Of a stretch of 64,000 nt of DNA, positions 1 to 8,812 are shown piece by piece (positions within the stretch are counted from its first letter, which is position 1; every line of letters starts with the position of its first letter). Made by a program: the position numbers and the translations under genes. The stretch comes from an uncultured Sphaerochaeta sp. (GTDB taxonomy: Bacteria > Spirochaetota > Spirochaetia > Sphaerochaetales > Sphaerochaetaceae): assembly GCF_963677315.1 (NCBI RefSeq), contig NZ_OY781939.1:248001-312000 (forward strand). Reading direction: 5' to 3'. The notes under the pieces were generated by a model. It was not told the origin of the DNA, did not search any database, and worked only from the letters and a program-made list of their open reading frames with translations.

Positions 1-1848
1 AGCTTGGGAAAATCCTGCCAGGGCAACGGCTGTCTTGGAGACATCTTCCTGATAACAAAGTATTCCATAGGTCTCATCGAGGATATAGGCAAGCCTGGGA
101 TGGAGCGGTTCCCATCGTTTGCCTTTCAAGCGTTGTACGTACTCATTGATGTACTTGTTTGCTGCAGGCCGTATAATTGAGGAATGGATGACAATATGGG
201 CAAAATCACCTCGTCCTGTTTTCTTCTGTAACTGTCTCATTGCAGGGGATTCTATGTAGAAGACACCCATCGAATTCCCACAAGCAAGTGCATTGATCGT
301 ATCAGCATCTTCTGCAGGCTGCCAGGTTCGCTCATCGATGGATACTCCTTCTTCCCGCAGGTTCTGCAAGGTGTCACGGATGACTGCAAGGGATCGGTTG
401 CCCAGGAGGTCGATCTTTACAAAACCTGCCTGCTCTGTTCCATCCTTCTCCCAACTCAGCAAGGGATATCCATCAGCTGAGCGAAGGATCGGGGCATAGC
501 ACGTTACTTCTTTGGGTGTGATGACCAACCCCCCGCAGTGCATGGATATCTCTTTGGGAAGCCGGTCAAGGGCTGAGGCTATACGGACGATGGTCTGCCA
601 CAGGGGGTCAATCAGCGCATCGACTCCCCGCATGAACAATGTCTCTTCTGCCTTGGTGATCTGTGCATCACTCAGCCCATAGCAGCGGGCTGTTTCTCGA
701 ATTGCAGAGCGCAGGCGGAACCGGTTGTGGTTGGCCACCCTCGCACAATGATCAATGCCAAAGCGTTCAAAGACTGCAGCAAAAATCCCGTCTCGCTCAT
801 CCCAAGCAAAGTCAACATCGATGTCCGGTGGATCCTGGCGGGAAGGCGAGAGGAATCGTTCAAAGTACAGATGATGGGCAATGGGATCCACATTGGTGAT
901 GAAGAGACTGTAGGAGACGATGGATGCAGCTCCTGATCCCCTACCGCAGGTCCTGCTGCTCATCAGCACGATATCGTGCATCACCAGGAAATAGGGAGCA
1001 AACCCCTTTTCGTTTATGATACCCAGCTCATATTCAATGCGTTCCATGATGGCATCATTGATCTCCCCGTAGCGGTTCTCAGCTCCCTGATAGACCCGGT
1101 ACTTCAGTTCCTCTTCTGCGCTTCTCTTCTCCGTGACTGGATAGGTGGGGAAGATGAGGGAAGAGGAGAATGGGTCATACGGCTTGAGTCGTTGTACATG
1201 TTCCATGGCCTCTGGCCAGGGGGCAAAGGACTGCTCCCACTCCCTCTGCTCAAGTAAGATTCCGCCCTTTTGGCAATATTCATGTTCTGTAAGAGCACCC
1301 ACACTTGTATGAAGGGCAATGGCTCGAAGTACCTGGTGAACCTCCCTCTGACTTTCGGCGAGGAGAAATGCCCCATCAACAGCAAGAAGGGGAACAGTGA
1401 GTTTCTTCGCGGTGGTAATGATCTGCAGGGAATCTGGGCTGATTGCACCATACAGCTTGGCTCCTGTACCGGCAAGCTGGGTAAGGATTGCACTGCTTGC
1501 GGTTGCCAACACCAGCCCTTCTGAAGTTTCCTTGAGTGTAGGGAGGTATGAGAAGGAAGGGTCAAGATTCCTCTTGCTGATGAGCTTGCAGAGCAGCTCA
1601 TAGCCCCCTTGGTCCTGTACAAAGGCAAAGAGGTCTCCCGTCTTCTCGGTAAGCAGGCAAGCGCAGATAAGGGAGATTCCCCTCTCTTTTGCTGCTTCCC
1701 TATAGACAGGATACCCATAGAGGTTGTCGCGGTCCGTGATGGCTACCTGTGTTACCTGCATGGACTGTAGACGGTCGAAGAGCTCATCTACCGAAACAGG
1801 AGAGAAGAGAAGGGAGTAGGCTGTGCTCAGGGCTAGACGACTACGCAT
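1..1848 (-). CDS. dnaE2: DnaE2-like DNA polymerase III alpha subunit, partial (3' end outside window)
   Basis: The first 616 codons of a C-family DNA polymerase; the rest lies left of base 1. Translation from the ATG at 1846-1848 is open to the window edge. It shows a PHP-like N-terminus (TDRDNLYGYP, about residues 37-46), a palm segment RGSGAASIVSYSL, and the catalytic aspartates in PPDIDVDF (about residue 340), all in family order. The N-terminal PHP histidines are replaced: the usual HxH is LAL and TDH is TDR, so PHP metal binding is probably lost. The start overlaps the stop of the upstream ImuB-like gene by 8 bases, implying translational coupling. DnaE2 partners ImuB in error-prone translesion synthesis in other bacteria. 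I infer DnaE2 rather than replicative DnaE1 from this neighbour; the C-terminal half is not visible. Confidence 0.85.
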   Translation of the reverse strand, partial: MRSRLALSTAYSLLFSPVSVDELFDRLQSMQVTQVAITDRDNLYGYPVYREAAKERGISLICACLLTEKTGDLFAFVQDQGGYELLCKLISKRNLDPSFSYLPTLKETSEGLVLATASSAILTQLAGTGAKLYGAISPDSLQIITTAKKLTVPLLAVDGAFLLAESQREVHQVLRAIALHTSVGALTEHEYCQKGGILLEQREWEQSFAPWPEAMEHVQRLKPYDPFSSSLIFPTYPVTEKRSAEEELKYRVYQGAENRYGEINDAIMERIEYELGIINEKGFAPYFLVMHDIVLMSSRTCGRGSGAASIVSYSLFITNVDPIAHHLYFERFLSPSRQDPPDIDVDFAWDERDGIFAAVFERFGIDHCARVANHNRFRLRSAIRETARCYGLSDAQITKAEETLFMRGVDALIDPLWQTIVRIASALDRLPKEISMHCGGLVITPKEVTCYAPILRSADGYPLLSWEKDGTEQAGFVKIDLLGNRSLAVIRDTLQNLREEGVSIDERTWQPAEDADTINALACGNSMGVFYIESPAMRQLQKKTGRGDFAHIVIHSSIIRPAANKYINEYVQRLKGKRWEPLHPRLAYILDETYGILCYQEDVSKTAVALAGFSQA

Positions 1849-3016
1849 GGGCAAGTGCTGCCCCATGGGTCAGGATGCCAGGACCAAACTTATGACGCAT
1901 TCGGTCAACTGCCTGTTGCAGGGAATCAGAGCGATGCTGTGCATCGGGAAGAAAGAGGTCCAGGGTCGGGGCGAGTGGGGAGAGTTCACCTAGGGAGAGA
2001 GTGCAAGAGAGAATACGCACCCTCCGGCTTGCTGCCAGCTGTGCAACCTTCCATGCGACAAGGGATATTTCAAGGTCATAGACCCATTGTCCCTTTATGC
2101 GGTGGGAAGCTTCACTTCTCCTTCCATCACTGTAGAGCAACGCTATGTGGATCTTTGCCGCACCAAGTCCTGCAGTTCGCATAGACAATGCAGCATCCTC
2201 CCCAGCTGTAACCACTGCGGCCTTGAGAGCATCCATCTCGAGGATTGGTTCAGCAAAGCTGATTTTTCTCTGCACAATCCGCTTCTCCGGCAATCCGCTT
2301 TGTAGTGGGCTGTTATCCAAACCACGGGCGGCGTCACGGAGGGCAAGACCTCGTTTCCCCAGGAATGCCATCACCTGCTCATCCCCAAGGGCGGCAATCT
2401 GGCCAATTGTCGTGATTCCTGCAACAGAGAGTAGTCGTGCAGTGGCAGAGCCCACACCACTGAGCAAGGAAACATCCTGCCAAGCAAGGAATGAGGCCTC
2501 ATCACCCTCCCTGACCTGGATAAGTCCGGCAGGTCGGGTGGTACGGGTACCCACCTTTGCAACCAGTTTATTGGAGGCAACTGCCACAGAAGCCTCAAGA
2601 TTTAGCTTTTTCCTGATCTCTCCCTGGATATGTACCGCGCTATCCACCACCGGGCCAAAGAGACGGGTGGTTCCCTGCATATCCAGATAGATATGTCCTC
2701 CCCGGTCGCACTGGATGCTTGGAGAATATTCCTGTGCGATGGAGGTGATTGCTGTATCGGCTTTCGTGGTACTCTGATTGTCCCAGGGGAGCACCTGCAG
2801 GGAAGGGACCATCTGCTTTGCAAAGCGGAGGGGCATGCCTGCCCGTATACCTTCTTCCCATGCTCGGTGGGATGGGGTAAGCACCACAGTCCTTGCTGAT
2901 CCCTCAAGGGCAACCACAAAGGGGGTGTCAGCAAGACTTGGGTTCTTTGCCACCTCTACTGCTGCTGCAAAGTCGGTTACATTGATATGGATGATGCTTG
3001 CACCTGCTCTTTGCAT
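1841..3016 (-). CDS. imuB: ImuB-like Y-family DNA polymerase homologue, catalytic residues missing
   Basis: A 391-residue Y-family polymerase fold protein. The N-terminal motif that carries the first catalytic Asp reads HINVTDFAAAVE, with Asn12 at the Asp position. The second motif, normally SIDE, is DRGGHIYLDM (residues 104-113), so the Asp-Glu pair is also gone. The following G-x-x-x-LFG pattern is the form seen in ImuB proteins. A helix-hairpin-helix-like segment (LLSGVGSATARLLSVAGI, about 183-200) and little-finger region follow. Loss of all three acidic residues argues for a structural mutasome subunit, not an active Pol IV. It overlaps the DUF72 gene upstream by 40 bases and dnaE2 downstream by 8. 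No RecA-like ImuA is visible here. An inactive DinB relative is the alternative. Confidence 0.82.
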   Translation of the reverse strand: MQRAGASIIHINVTDFAAAVEVAKNPSLADTPFVVALEGSARTVVLTPSHRAWEEGIRAGMPLRFAKQMVPSLQVLPWDNQSTTKADTAITSIAQEYSPSIQCDRGGHIYLDMQGTTRLFGPVVDSAVHIQGEIRKKLNLEASVAVASNKLVAKVGTRTTRPAGLIQVREGDEASFLAWQDVSLLSGVGSATARLLSVAGITTIGQIAALGDEQVMAFLGKRGLALRDAARGLDNSPLQSGLPEKRIVQRKISFAEPILEMDALKAAVVTAGEDAALSMRTAGLGAAKIHIALLYSDGRRSEASHRIKGQWVYDLEISLVAWKVAQLAASRRVRILSCTLSLGELSPLAPTLDLFLPDAQHRSDSLQQAVDRMRHKFGPGILTHGAALAHA

Positions 3017-3801
3017 GCCTTGCCTCCCACTGCCAACTGGTAGAGCGTCAGTGCATTGGCTACTGCCTGACCCCTTCTATGGTTGTTGAAGTAGATGAGT
3101 ACCTTCTGTGCATGTGTGGTAAATGACTGGATACGCCCAAGCAGGCTGGCAAGCTCTTTCTCACTGTAGAGATAGTCGTAGCGGCTTGCGCTGTCCGATC
3201 CCCACCATGTCTCCTCATTCCTGCCATGCAGCCTGATGTATGCCAGTGAGCTGCTGGTTTTAACATCCATCATGGGTGGGTTGCCTTTCACCGAGGGGAG
3301 GTCAAGGGAAGCAAGGGCAATATTCCTCTCTCGTAGTGAGTCGAGTGTGCGGTTGTTGTACCAGCTGCTGTTCCTGAACTCGATGGCAAGAGGGAATGGG
3401 GAGAGGGATTTCAGGAGTGAGTCCAGATATTTTCGCTCTCCCACTTCATAGTGGAACGAGTAGGGGAATTGCAGGAGTACAGCACTGAGTACCTGGTTTT
3501 CTACCAGCGGCTCAAGAGCATGTGAGAACAGGAGCGCCTGCTCCCTCCATGAAGAAGGATCAATGGTATGGGTGAGGCTCTGGTGTGCTTTGATGGAGAA
3601 TTGGAGGGATGGGGCACTCTTATGCATTGCTGCAAGCTGAGAAGCCTCTGGCATGCGATAGTAGCTGAAGTTCAGCTCCACGGTGGGAAAGCGTTGGGCG
3701 TAGTGGGCAAGGAACTCCTCGCTTCTGGTTCCTGGTGCATACACTGGTCCTATCCACTCGGTATAGCTGTAGCCTGAAGTTCCAATCAAAACAATACTCA
3801 T
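2977..3801 (-). CDS. DUF72 (YecE-like) family protein
   Basis: A 274-residue member of DUF72, a TIM-barrel family of unproven function. Visible family signatures are GTSGYSYTEW at the N-terminus, AIEFRNSSWY mid-protein, YIRLHGRN, and a C-terminal YFNNHRRGQAVANA. It is the first gene of an overlapping operon with the ImuB-like and DnaE2-like genes, which hints at a DNA-damage link but does not prove one. There is no clear ribosome binding site before the ATG, and the best promoter would start transcription at or next to that ATG, so the message may be leaderless. A second, divergent DUF72 gene lies at 18625. Confidence 0.88.
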   Translation of the reverse strand: MSIVLIGTSGYSYTEWIGPVYAPGTRSEEFLAHYAQRFPTVELNFSYYRMPEASQLAAMHKSAPSLQFSIKAHQSLTHTIDPSSWREQALLFSHALEPLVENQVLSAVLLQFPYSFHYEVGERKYLDSLLKSLSPFPLAIEFRNSSWYNNRTLDSLRERNIALASLDLPSVKGNPPMMDVKTSSSLAYIRLHGRNEETWWGSDSASRYDYLYSEKELASLLGRIQSFTTHAQKVLIYFNNHRRGQAVANALTLYQLAVGGKACKEQVQASSISM

Positions 3802-3841
3802 ACTCTTGATATACTATATATATGTTAAGTAATCAAGAGTA
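3799..3841 (-). promoter_or_regulatory. Promoter of the DUF72-imuB-dnaE2 operon inside a 10-bp inverted repeat
   Basis: On the minus strand TTGATT (3831-3836) and TATATC (3808-3813) are separated by 17 bases. TACTCTTGAT at 3801-3810 and ATCAAGAGTA at 3832-3841 form a perfect 10-bp inverted repeat. One arm overlaps the -35 box and the other touches the ATG at 3799-3801. A start site about 7 bases past the -10 would coincide with the ATG. Confidence 0.55.
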
Positions 3842-3884
3842 AAACTCACGTCTCTTGCCTCCGGGGGGGATATCAGCCATACTG

Positions 3885-4688
3885 ATGCACAACATTTTGG
3901 AGGTGGATGTGCACACATATGCCGGTATTGTTTTCTGTGATGTGGATGGAACGATTCTTCCCCATGGGGAGAGAACCGTCTCATCGGATTTCTTTGCCTT
4001 GGTAGAAGAAGCAAGGCAGGCCGATTACCTGGTCTGCATATCCAGCGGGCGATTCCATGAGGCGCTCCTTCCCCTCTTTTCTCCAGTCTCTTCCAAGGTG
4101 GTTTTTTCGGCTTCCAATGGGTGCAGGGTATTGTATCAGGGAAGAGAGTTGTTTCCTAATCAAGGAATAGATTATTCCTTGGCTGAGCAGATAACCTCTT
4201 CACTGCATGACTGGGGGGCAACGGCGCTTATCTCAACGACAGATGCCATCTGTCTTCCTACGGTAGCCCGCGAACAGCTGAAAGCAAAAAGCTATCTAGC
4301 AAAAGGATATACGAGATTCTTTGACACATTCAGCGAAGTCCCCGGAGATGTGCTGCAGATCACAGCTGTATGTGATGGCAATCTCTCCACAGTTCTGGCA
4401 AGAAGCCGGGAAGCTTGGGGTTCTGCCTTTCATGTGGTTACCACAGGCAAAGAGATGTTTGACATCTGTCCTACCTCGAAGGGAATCTCACTGAGAGCAA
4501 TCAGTGAACACTTCTCTGTTCCCATCGCCCATACCTATGCCTTTGGGGATGATGAGAATGACATTCCCATGCTTGAGGCTGCCGGCAAAGGGTTTATCAT
4601 GGGAAATGCACACCAAGGAGTAAAGGACAGGGAGTTTGAACACTGCCATGATTTGATCGGGACGATCAGGGAAATACTCGCAAAGTAG
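3885..4688 (+). CDS. HAD-superfamily (Cof/type IIB) hydrolase
   Basis: A haloacid dehalogenase-type phosphatase of about 267 residues. Motif I is FCDVDGTIL (catalytic Asp19 and Asp21 counted from the ATG at 3885). The motif II region is CISSGRFHE, and motif IV is GDDENDIPML near residue 225, with a type IIB cap between them. Such proteins dephosphorylate sugar phosphates, flavin nucleotides or PLP; the substrate cannot be told here. The ATG at 3885 has only a distant G-run upstream. A GTG at 3909 has GGAGG five bases before it and leaves a normal short N-terminus, so it may be the true start. It is divergent from the DUF72 operon. Confidence 0.85.
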   Translation: MHNILEVDVHTYAGIVFCDVDGTILPHGERTVSSDFFALVEEARQADYLVCISSGRFHEALLPLFSPVSSKVVFSASNGCRVLYQGRELFPNQGIDYSLAEQITSSLHDWGATALISTTDAICLPTVAREQLKAKSYLAKGYTRFFDTFSEVPGDVLQITAVCDGNLSTVLARSREAWGSAFHVVTTGKEMFDICPTSKGISLRAISEHFSVPIAHTYAFGDDENDIPMLEAAGKGFIMGNAHQGVKDREFEHCHDLIGTIREILAK

Positions 4689-4768
4689 ATTGAGAAATGC
4701 TAGCAGGATAGGGGGGGGTATGCTAAGGTATTGTCATACGTTGGTTTGGAGGACTGGGAGTAACACAT

Positions 4769-5833
4769 TTGAACGTGCCTATCAGTGCAACCCAAGGGCA
4801 ATATGCCCTCACTATTTTTGGTGTGGCAGTATTCCTTTTAGGACTGCTTATCCTTCTCACGGTCATTGTGATCATACAGAAACGTAAAGCAAAGACGTTC
4901 CAGACGCAGGAAACATCGTTTCAGCATACTTCAGCATTGCTTCATTATGTAATAGAGCATTCACGCTATGCAATCGCAGTCCACGATACAGAGCTACGAT
5001 ATCTCTACGTCAGTAATAAATATTGTGAGGAGTATCATATCCCTGATGGGAATGCACTCATCGGCAAACCCCATTATGAGGTATTTCCGGGTCTCCCTGA
5101 GAAGTGGAAGCTTGCACACCAGCGAGCGCTCCATGGCGAAATTGTCACAGGTGATGATGATGTGTATATCCATGAGGATGGGAGCATGGATTATACCCGT
5201 TGGGAGTGTCGACCCTGGTATAGGGAATCAGGAAAAATTGGGGGGATTATCGTCTATACCGAGCTGCTTACCCAACAGAAGCGAATGGCCTCGGAACTAA
5301 AAGAGGCCCATGACTATCTCGATGCCCTGCTTATGGAATCAAACAGCCCTATCCTTGTCTGGGATGCTTCATTCACCATTACCAGGACCAACCACTCCTT
5401 TGCATCTTTGTTGGGCCTTCCAATAAGCGATATAGTAGGAAAGAATGTGGGATCTGTCTTGACTTCGCTGGGAAAGGGAGAACTTAAACGGCTGGAAAAC
5501 CGTTTGGAAACTGAACACAGTCTCTCCAATGTTGAGATTCATTTGAAAACCATAGAGGGAGAAGTTCGGACCATTCTCTGGAATGCTGGACCTATCCTTG
5601 ACCCGGTTGATGGCTCTCTTGTTGCAACCATCGCCCAGGGATTGGATATAACCGAGCGTAATGCAATTGAGCAACAAAACAAGGAACAGTTGGTTGAACT
5701 GAGACGTTGGTATGCAGTAATGAGCCAGAGGGAAGAGCGGATCATGAATCTGAAACGGGAAGTCAACGCTCTCCTCAAGGAAATCGGTCGGCCAGAGCGG
5801 TACTCCTCAGTGGAAGAGGAGGGTAACGCATGA
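4769..5833 (+). CDS. Membrane-anchored PAS-domain sensor without an output domain
   Basis: A 354-residue protein starting at TTG 4769, with GGGAG eight bases upstream. One membrane segment (about residues 12-33) is followed by two PAS domains (about 50-170 and 185-305). The charged, predicted coiled C-terminus contains MSQREERIMNLKREVNALLK. No kinase, GGDEF, HD or methyl-accepting domain is present. From memory, similar PAS-plus-tail proteins occur next to two-component or cyclic-di-GMP genes. The stop overlaps the start of the next gene (ATGA at 5830-5833), so it probably passes a signal to that GGDEF/HD-GYP protein. The partner relationship is inference. Confidence 0.8.
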   Translation: MNVPISATQGQYALTIFGVAVFLLGLLILLTVIVIIQKRKAKTFQTQETSFQHTSALLHYVIEHSRYAIAVHDTELRYLYVSNKYCEEYHIPDGNALIGKPHYEVFPGLPEKWKLAHQRALHGEIVTGDDDVYIHEDGSMDYTRWECRPWYRESGKIGGIIVYTELLTQQKRMASELKEAHDYLDALLMESNSPILVWDASFTITRTNHSFASLLGLPISDIVGKNVGSVLTSLGKGELKRLENRLETEHSLSNVEIHLKTIEGEVRTILWNAGPILDPVDGSLVATIAQGLDITERNAIEQQNKEQLVELRRWYAVMSQREERIMNLKREVNALLKEIGRPERYSSVEEEGNA

Positions 5834-8685
5834 ATACCCGGTGCCTGAGATTACTCAGTATGCTTCTCCTGCTCACCTCAACACTTTTTGCTGCAGATCC
5901 ATCCTTTCTCTCTACTTTGAGTGAAAATGAACGTACTTTGCTTGCACGACAAGCTCCTCTCTCTGTCTTGGTCGATCCTGCGTGGGAACCGCTTGAGTAC
6001 TTGGACAAGAACGGTATGCCTACAGGCCTGAGTTTTGCATATCTACAGAGTGTCAGCTCTCTCAGCGGCCTGAGCTTCATTCCTGTCGAAGGAACTTCCT
6101 GGCAGGATGCCTATGAGAAGTTGCTTATTGGTGAAATTGCCATGACCGGAAGTATCAGCAAGACAGAAGAGCGAGAGGCAACCTTGCGTTTCAGTGAACC
6201 ATACCTGACTGTACCTCTTGCAATCATTGCCGGAGAACAGGTCGGGTATATCGGTAGTCTGGCAGAGCTTGAAGGGAAGAAGGTTGCAGTAATTTCCAAT
6301 TATGCGGCCCAGGAGTGGCTCACCAGGGATTACCCAAATCTGACCTTGGTTGAAGTATCGACCGTTGAAGAAGGACTCACCCTCGTTGCAAAGGGAGAGT
6401 GTTTTGCCTTGGTGGAAAACCTGTTGGTTGCTAACCATTATCGGTCCAAACTTGGGCTATCCAGAAAAGTAAAGGTAGTGGGTACTACTGCCTACATGAA
6501 CTCCCTCTCTATTGCTGTTCATGAGGACTATGCCTCTATTCTCCCGATTATCAACAAGGCTCTCCAAACAATTGACAGTGATACTAGGGAGCGATTATAT
6601 CGGACATATCTGCCTTTGCAGTATGAAAAAACTGTACAGAGTACTACTATCTATCTGATTATTGGCATAGCATTGTTTGTCGCTGCATCTCTGGGGTTCT
6701 GGATATTGAAGCTCAGCAAGGAAGTAAGAAGAAGGGAAGTTGCGGAAAAAGAATTGGCAGACAGCGAAATTAAATTCAAGCAACTATTCTCCAATGCACC
6801 CCTGCCCATGGTACTTCTTACCCAGGAGGGTACGGTAGTTTCTGCAAATGAAGCATGGAGTACAACATTTGAATTCAAGCATGGTGAAATAGAGGATGTC
6901 GACACATGGTATGAGAAGGTTTACCCTGATCCAACGTACCGCGAAAAAGCAAGAAAATCCTGGGAAGAGGCTGTTGAACAGTCCATAATCACGCATTCTA
7001 GACATATCGATTCACAAGAATTCACCTTGGTTACAGCTACTGGTACAGTGTTGGAGATGGAAATCAGTGGAGCATTTCTGGACCGTTTTCTCCTTATTAC
7101 CTTTTTTGATATCACTGAGAGAATATCCTCCATGCGTTCACTCCAAGCATTGCAGAGACAGACCGAACAGGGGAGGAAAATCATTCTCAACGCGCTTGAG
7201 GATCAACAGATTGCCCAGCACTCACTTGCACAAAGCAAAGCCACTCTTGATGCAGCAATCAACAGTATGATTGATGCAGTCTTCATTATTGACCCTGAAA
7301 GTCGTTTCATCCTGGTTAACCAATCATTTCTCCATTACTATCGATTCTCAAAGCGTTCAGAATGTCCTGATACCCTGCAAGCATTTTCTTCTCTGTTTGA
7401 AGTCTATGACAGTCAGGGGAATCAGCTGGAGCAACAGATGTGGGCGGGCTTCCAAGGACTCTCTGGAAAAGCAGGGGATACAGAGTATACCCTAATCAAA
7501 AAAGATACGGGTGAACAATGGATAGGTAGCTACAGTTTTGCTCCCATTCGTGATGAACACGATGTGTTGCTTGGGGCTGTGGTGGTTTGTCGTGATGTAA
7601 CGGAAATTCGTGAAAACCAAAAAAGGCTGATCTATCAGAGAAACCATGATTATCTCACTGGCCTGTATAGTAGAGTCTATTTCGAGAGTAAGTTGAAAAG
7701 GCTTGAACATGCTGGATCATTCACCCTTGCATTGGTGGATATCAATGGGCTGAAACTTATCAATGACAGCTTTGGGCATGAGGTGGGGGACTCCATGCTT
7801 AAGGCTACAGCACAGATACTCAGGATGTGCAGCAATGATGAGACAACGATTGCACGCTATGGTGGCGACGAGTTTGTCTTCCTCCTTCCAGGAGATTCTG
7901 TGCAGGAAGTTGAATCCCTGTTGTCCTATATCGAAGAGCGATCCAAGGAGATTCGTATCGAGAGCTTCAGACTCTCTCTCTCCTCGGGGTATGCTGTCAG
8001 AGAAGTAGGGGATGAAAGCTTGCAGGAGACACTCAAACGCGCTGAGGATCACCTGCAACGGAACAAGATTTACGAGAGTGCGAGTGCAAAGAATAAATCC
8101 ATAGGATTGGTTATCAATTCCCTGTTTGCAAAAAGTCCCCGTGAATTGCAACACTCAAGGCGGGTTAGTGCACTCTCTGTTTTCCTCGCCCAACAGTTGC
8201 AGCTTCCCGAGAGTGAAGTCAAGCGTATCCGAATTGCTGCCCTGTTGCATGATATTGGAAAAATTGGGATCAATGAGTCAATCCTCAACAAGCCAACCAA
8301 GCTTGATCAAAATGAATGGGAAGCGGTAAAGCGACACCCTGAGATTGGGTATCGAATCCTTTCTGCTTCTGCAGAGTATAGTGACCTATCCTTGTCGGTA
8401 CTGGAACATCATGAGATGTGGAACGGAAGTGGATATCCCAGAGGTTTGAAAGGTGAAGCTATCAGCTTGACTGCGCGGATAATCAGTGTTGCAGACAGCT
8501 ACGATGCGATGACCAGCGAACGGTCATACAAGAAACCTTTACTCCAGGAGGTAGCTGTAGCAGAAATCAAGCGCTGTAGTGGTACCATGTTCGACCCTTC
8601 AGTTGTTTCTGTGTTTCTCTCCTCCATCAACCATTTTTCTGTAGGGGATGGGGAATCAACAGAAGAGAGTCTGATCTTTTCATAG
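5830..8685 (+). CDS. Periplasmic-binding/PAS/GGDEF/HD-GYP cyclic-di-GMP signalling protein
   Basis: A 951-residue membrane sensor. It has a signal peptide (1-21), a family 3 extracellular solute-binding domain (about 25-262) that would bind an amino acid or similar ligand, a membrane segment (about 272-294), two PAS domains (about 310-430 and 475-600), a GGDEF domain with intact RYGGDEF (core at 678-682) and an HD-GYP domain (HDIGKIG at 807, HHEMWNGSGYP ending near 870). Synthesis and hydrolysis of cyclic-di-GMP may therefore sit in one polypeptide. The product-inhibition RxxD site upstream of GGDEF is absent (DETT instead). It is translationally coupled to the PAS gene before it. A hairpin-free gap and a new promoter follow. 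Confidence 0.92.
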   Translation: MNTRCLRLLSMLLLLTSTLFAADPSFLSTLSENERTLLARQAPLSVLVDPAWEPLEYLDKNGMPTGLSFAYLQSVSSLSGLSFIPVEGTSWQDAYEKLLIGEIAMTGSISKTEEREATLRFSEPYLTVPLAIIAGEQVGYIGSLAELEGKKVAVISNYAAQEWLTRDYPNLTLVEVSTVEEGLTLVAKGECFALVENLLVANHYRSKLGLSRKVKVVGTTAYMNSLSIAVHEDYASILPIINKALQTIDSDTRERLYRTYLPLQYEKTVQSTTIYLIIGIALFVAASLGFWILKLSKEVRRREVAEKELADSEIKFKQLFSNAPLPMVLLTQEGTVVSANEAWSTTFEFKHGEIEDVDTWYEKVYPDPTYREKARKSWEEAVEQSIITHSRHIDSQEFTLVTATGTVLEMEISGAFLDRFLLITFFDITERISSMRSLQALQRQTEQGRKIILNALEDQQIAQHSLAQSKATLDAAINSMIDAVFIIDPESRFILVNQSFLHYYRFSKRSECPDTLQAFSSLFEVYDSQGNQLEQQMWAGFQGLSGKAGDTEYTLIKKDTGEQWIGSYSFAPIRDEHDVLLGAVVVCRDVTEIRENQKRLIYQRNHDYLTGLYSRVYFESKLKRLEHAGSFTLALVDINGLKLINDSFGHEVGDSMLKATAQILRMCSNDETTIARYGGDEFVFLLPGDSVQEVESLLSYIEERSKEIRIESFRLSLSSGYAVREVGDESLQETLKRAEDHLQRNKIYESASAKNKSIGLVINSLFAKSPRELQHSRRVSALSVFLAQQLQLPESEVKRIRIAALLHDIGKIGINESILNKPTKLDQNEWEAVKRHPEIGYRILSASAEYSDLSLSVLEHHEMWNGSGYPRGLKGEAISLTARIISVADSYDAMTSERSYKKPLLQEVAVAEIKRCSGTMFDPSVVSVFLSSINHFSVGDGESTEESLIFS

Positions 8686-8740
8686 TTGGAACGTTATTCC
8701 GAAAATGTAAAAAAAAGTGTATGTGTCCGAGCACATTTTC

Positions 8741-8768
8741 TTGCAATCTTCATTTGGTGTGGTAGTAT
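8741..8768 (+). promoter_or_regulatory. Candidate sigma-70 promoter for the first sugar ABC operon
   Basis: TTGCAA (8741-8746) and TAGTAT (8763-8768) are spaced by 16 bases, 45 bases upstream of the permease start at 8813. A loose TAGTAG/CTACTA symmetry follows at about 8771-8800 and could be an operator, but it is imperfect. Confidence 0.45.
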
Positions 8769-8812
8769 GTTAGTAGAAGCAAAGCATCTATTACTACTAT
8801 GGAGAGTATTAC

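Noticed and set aside
1104..1718. A 204-codon minus-strand open frame
   Set aside because: It lies wholly within the DnaE2-like gene in another frame; the DnaE frame carries all polymerase motifs and is continuous.
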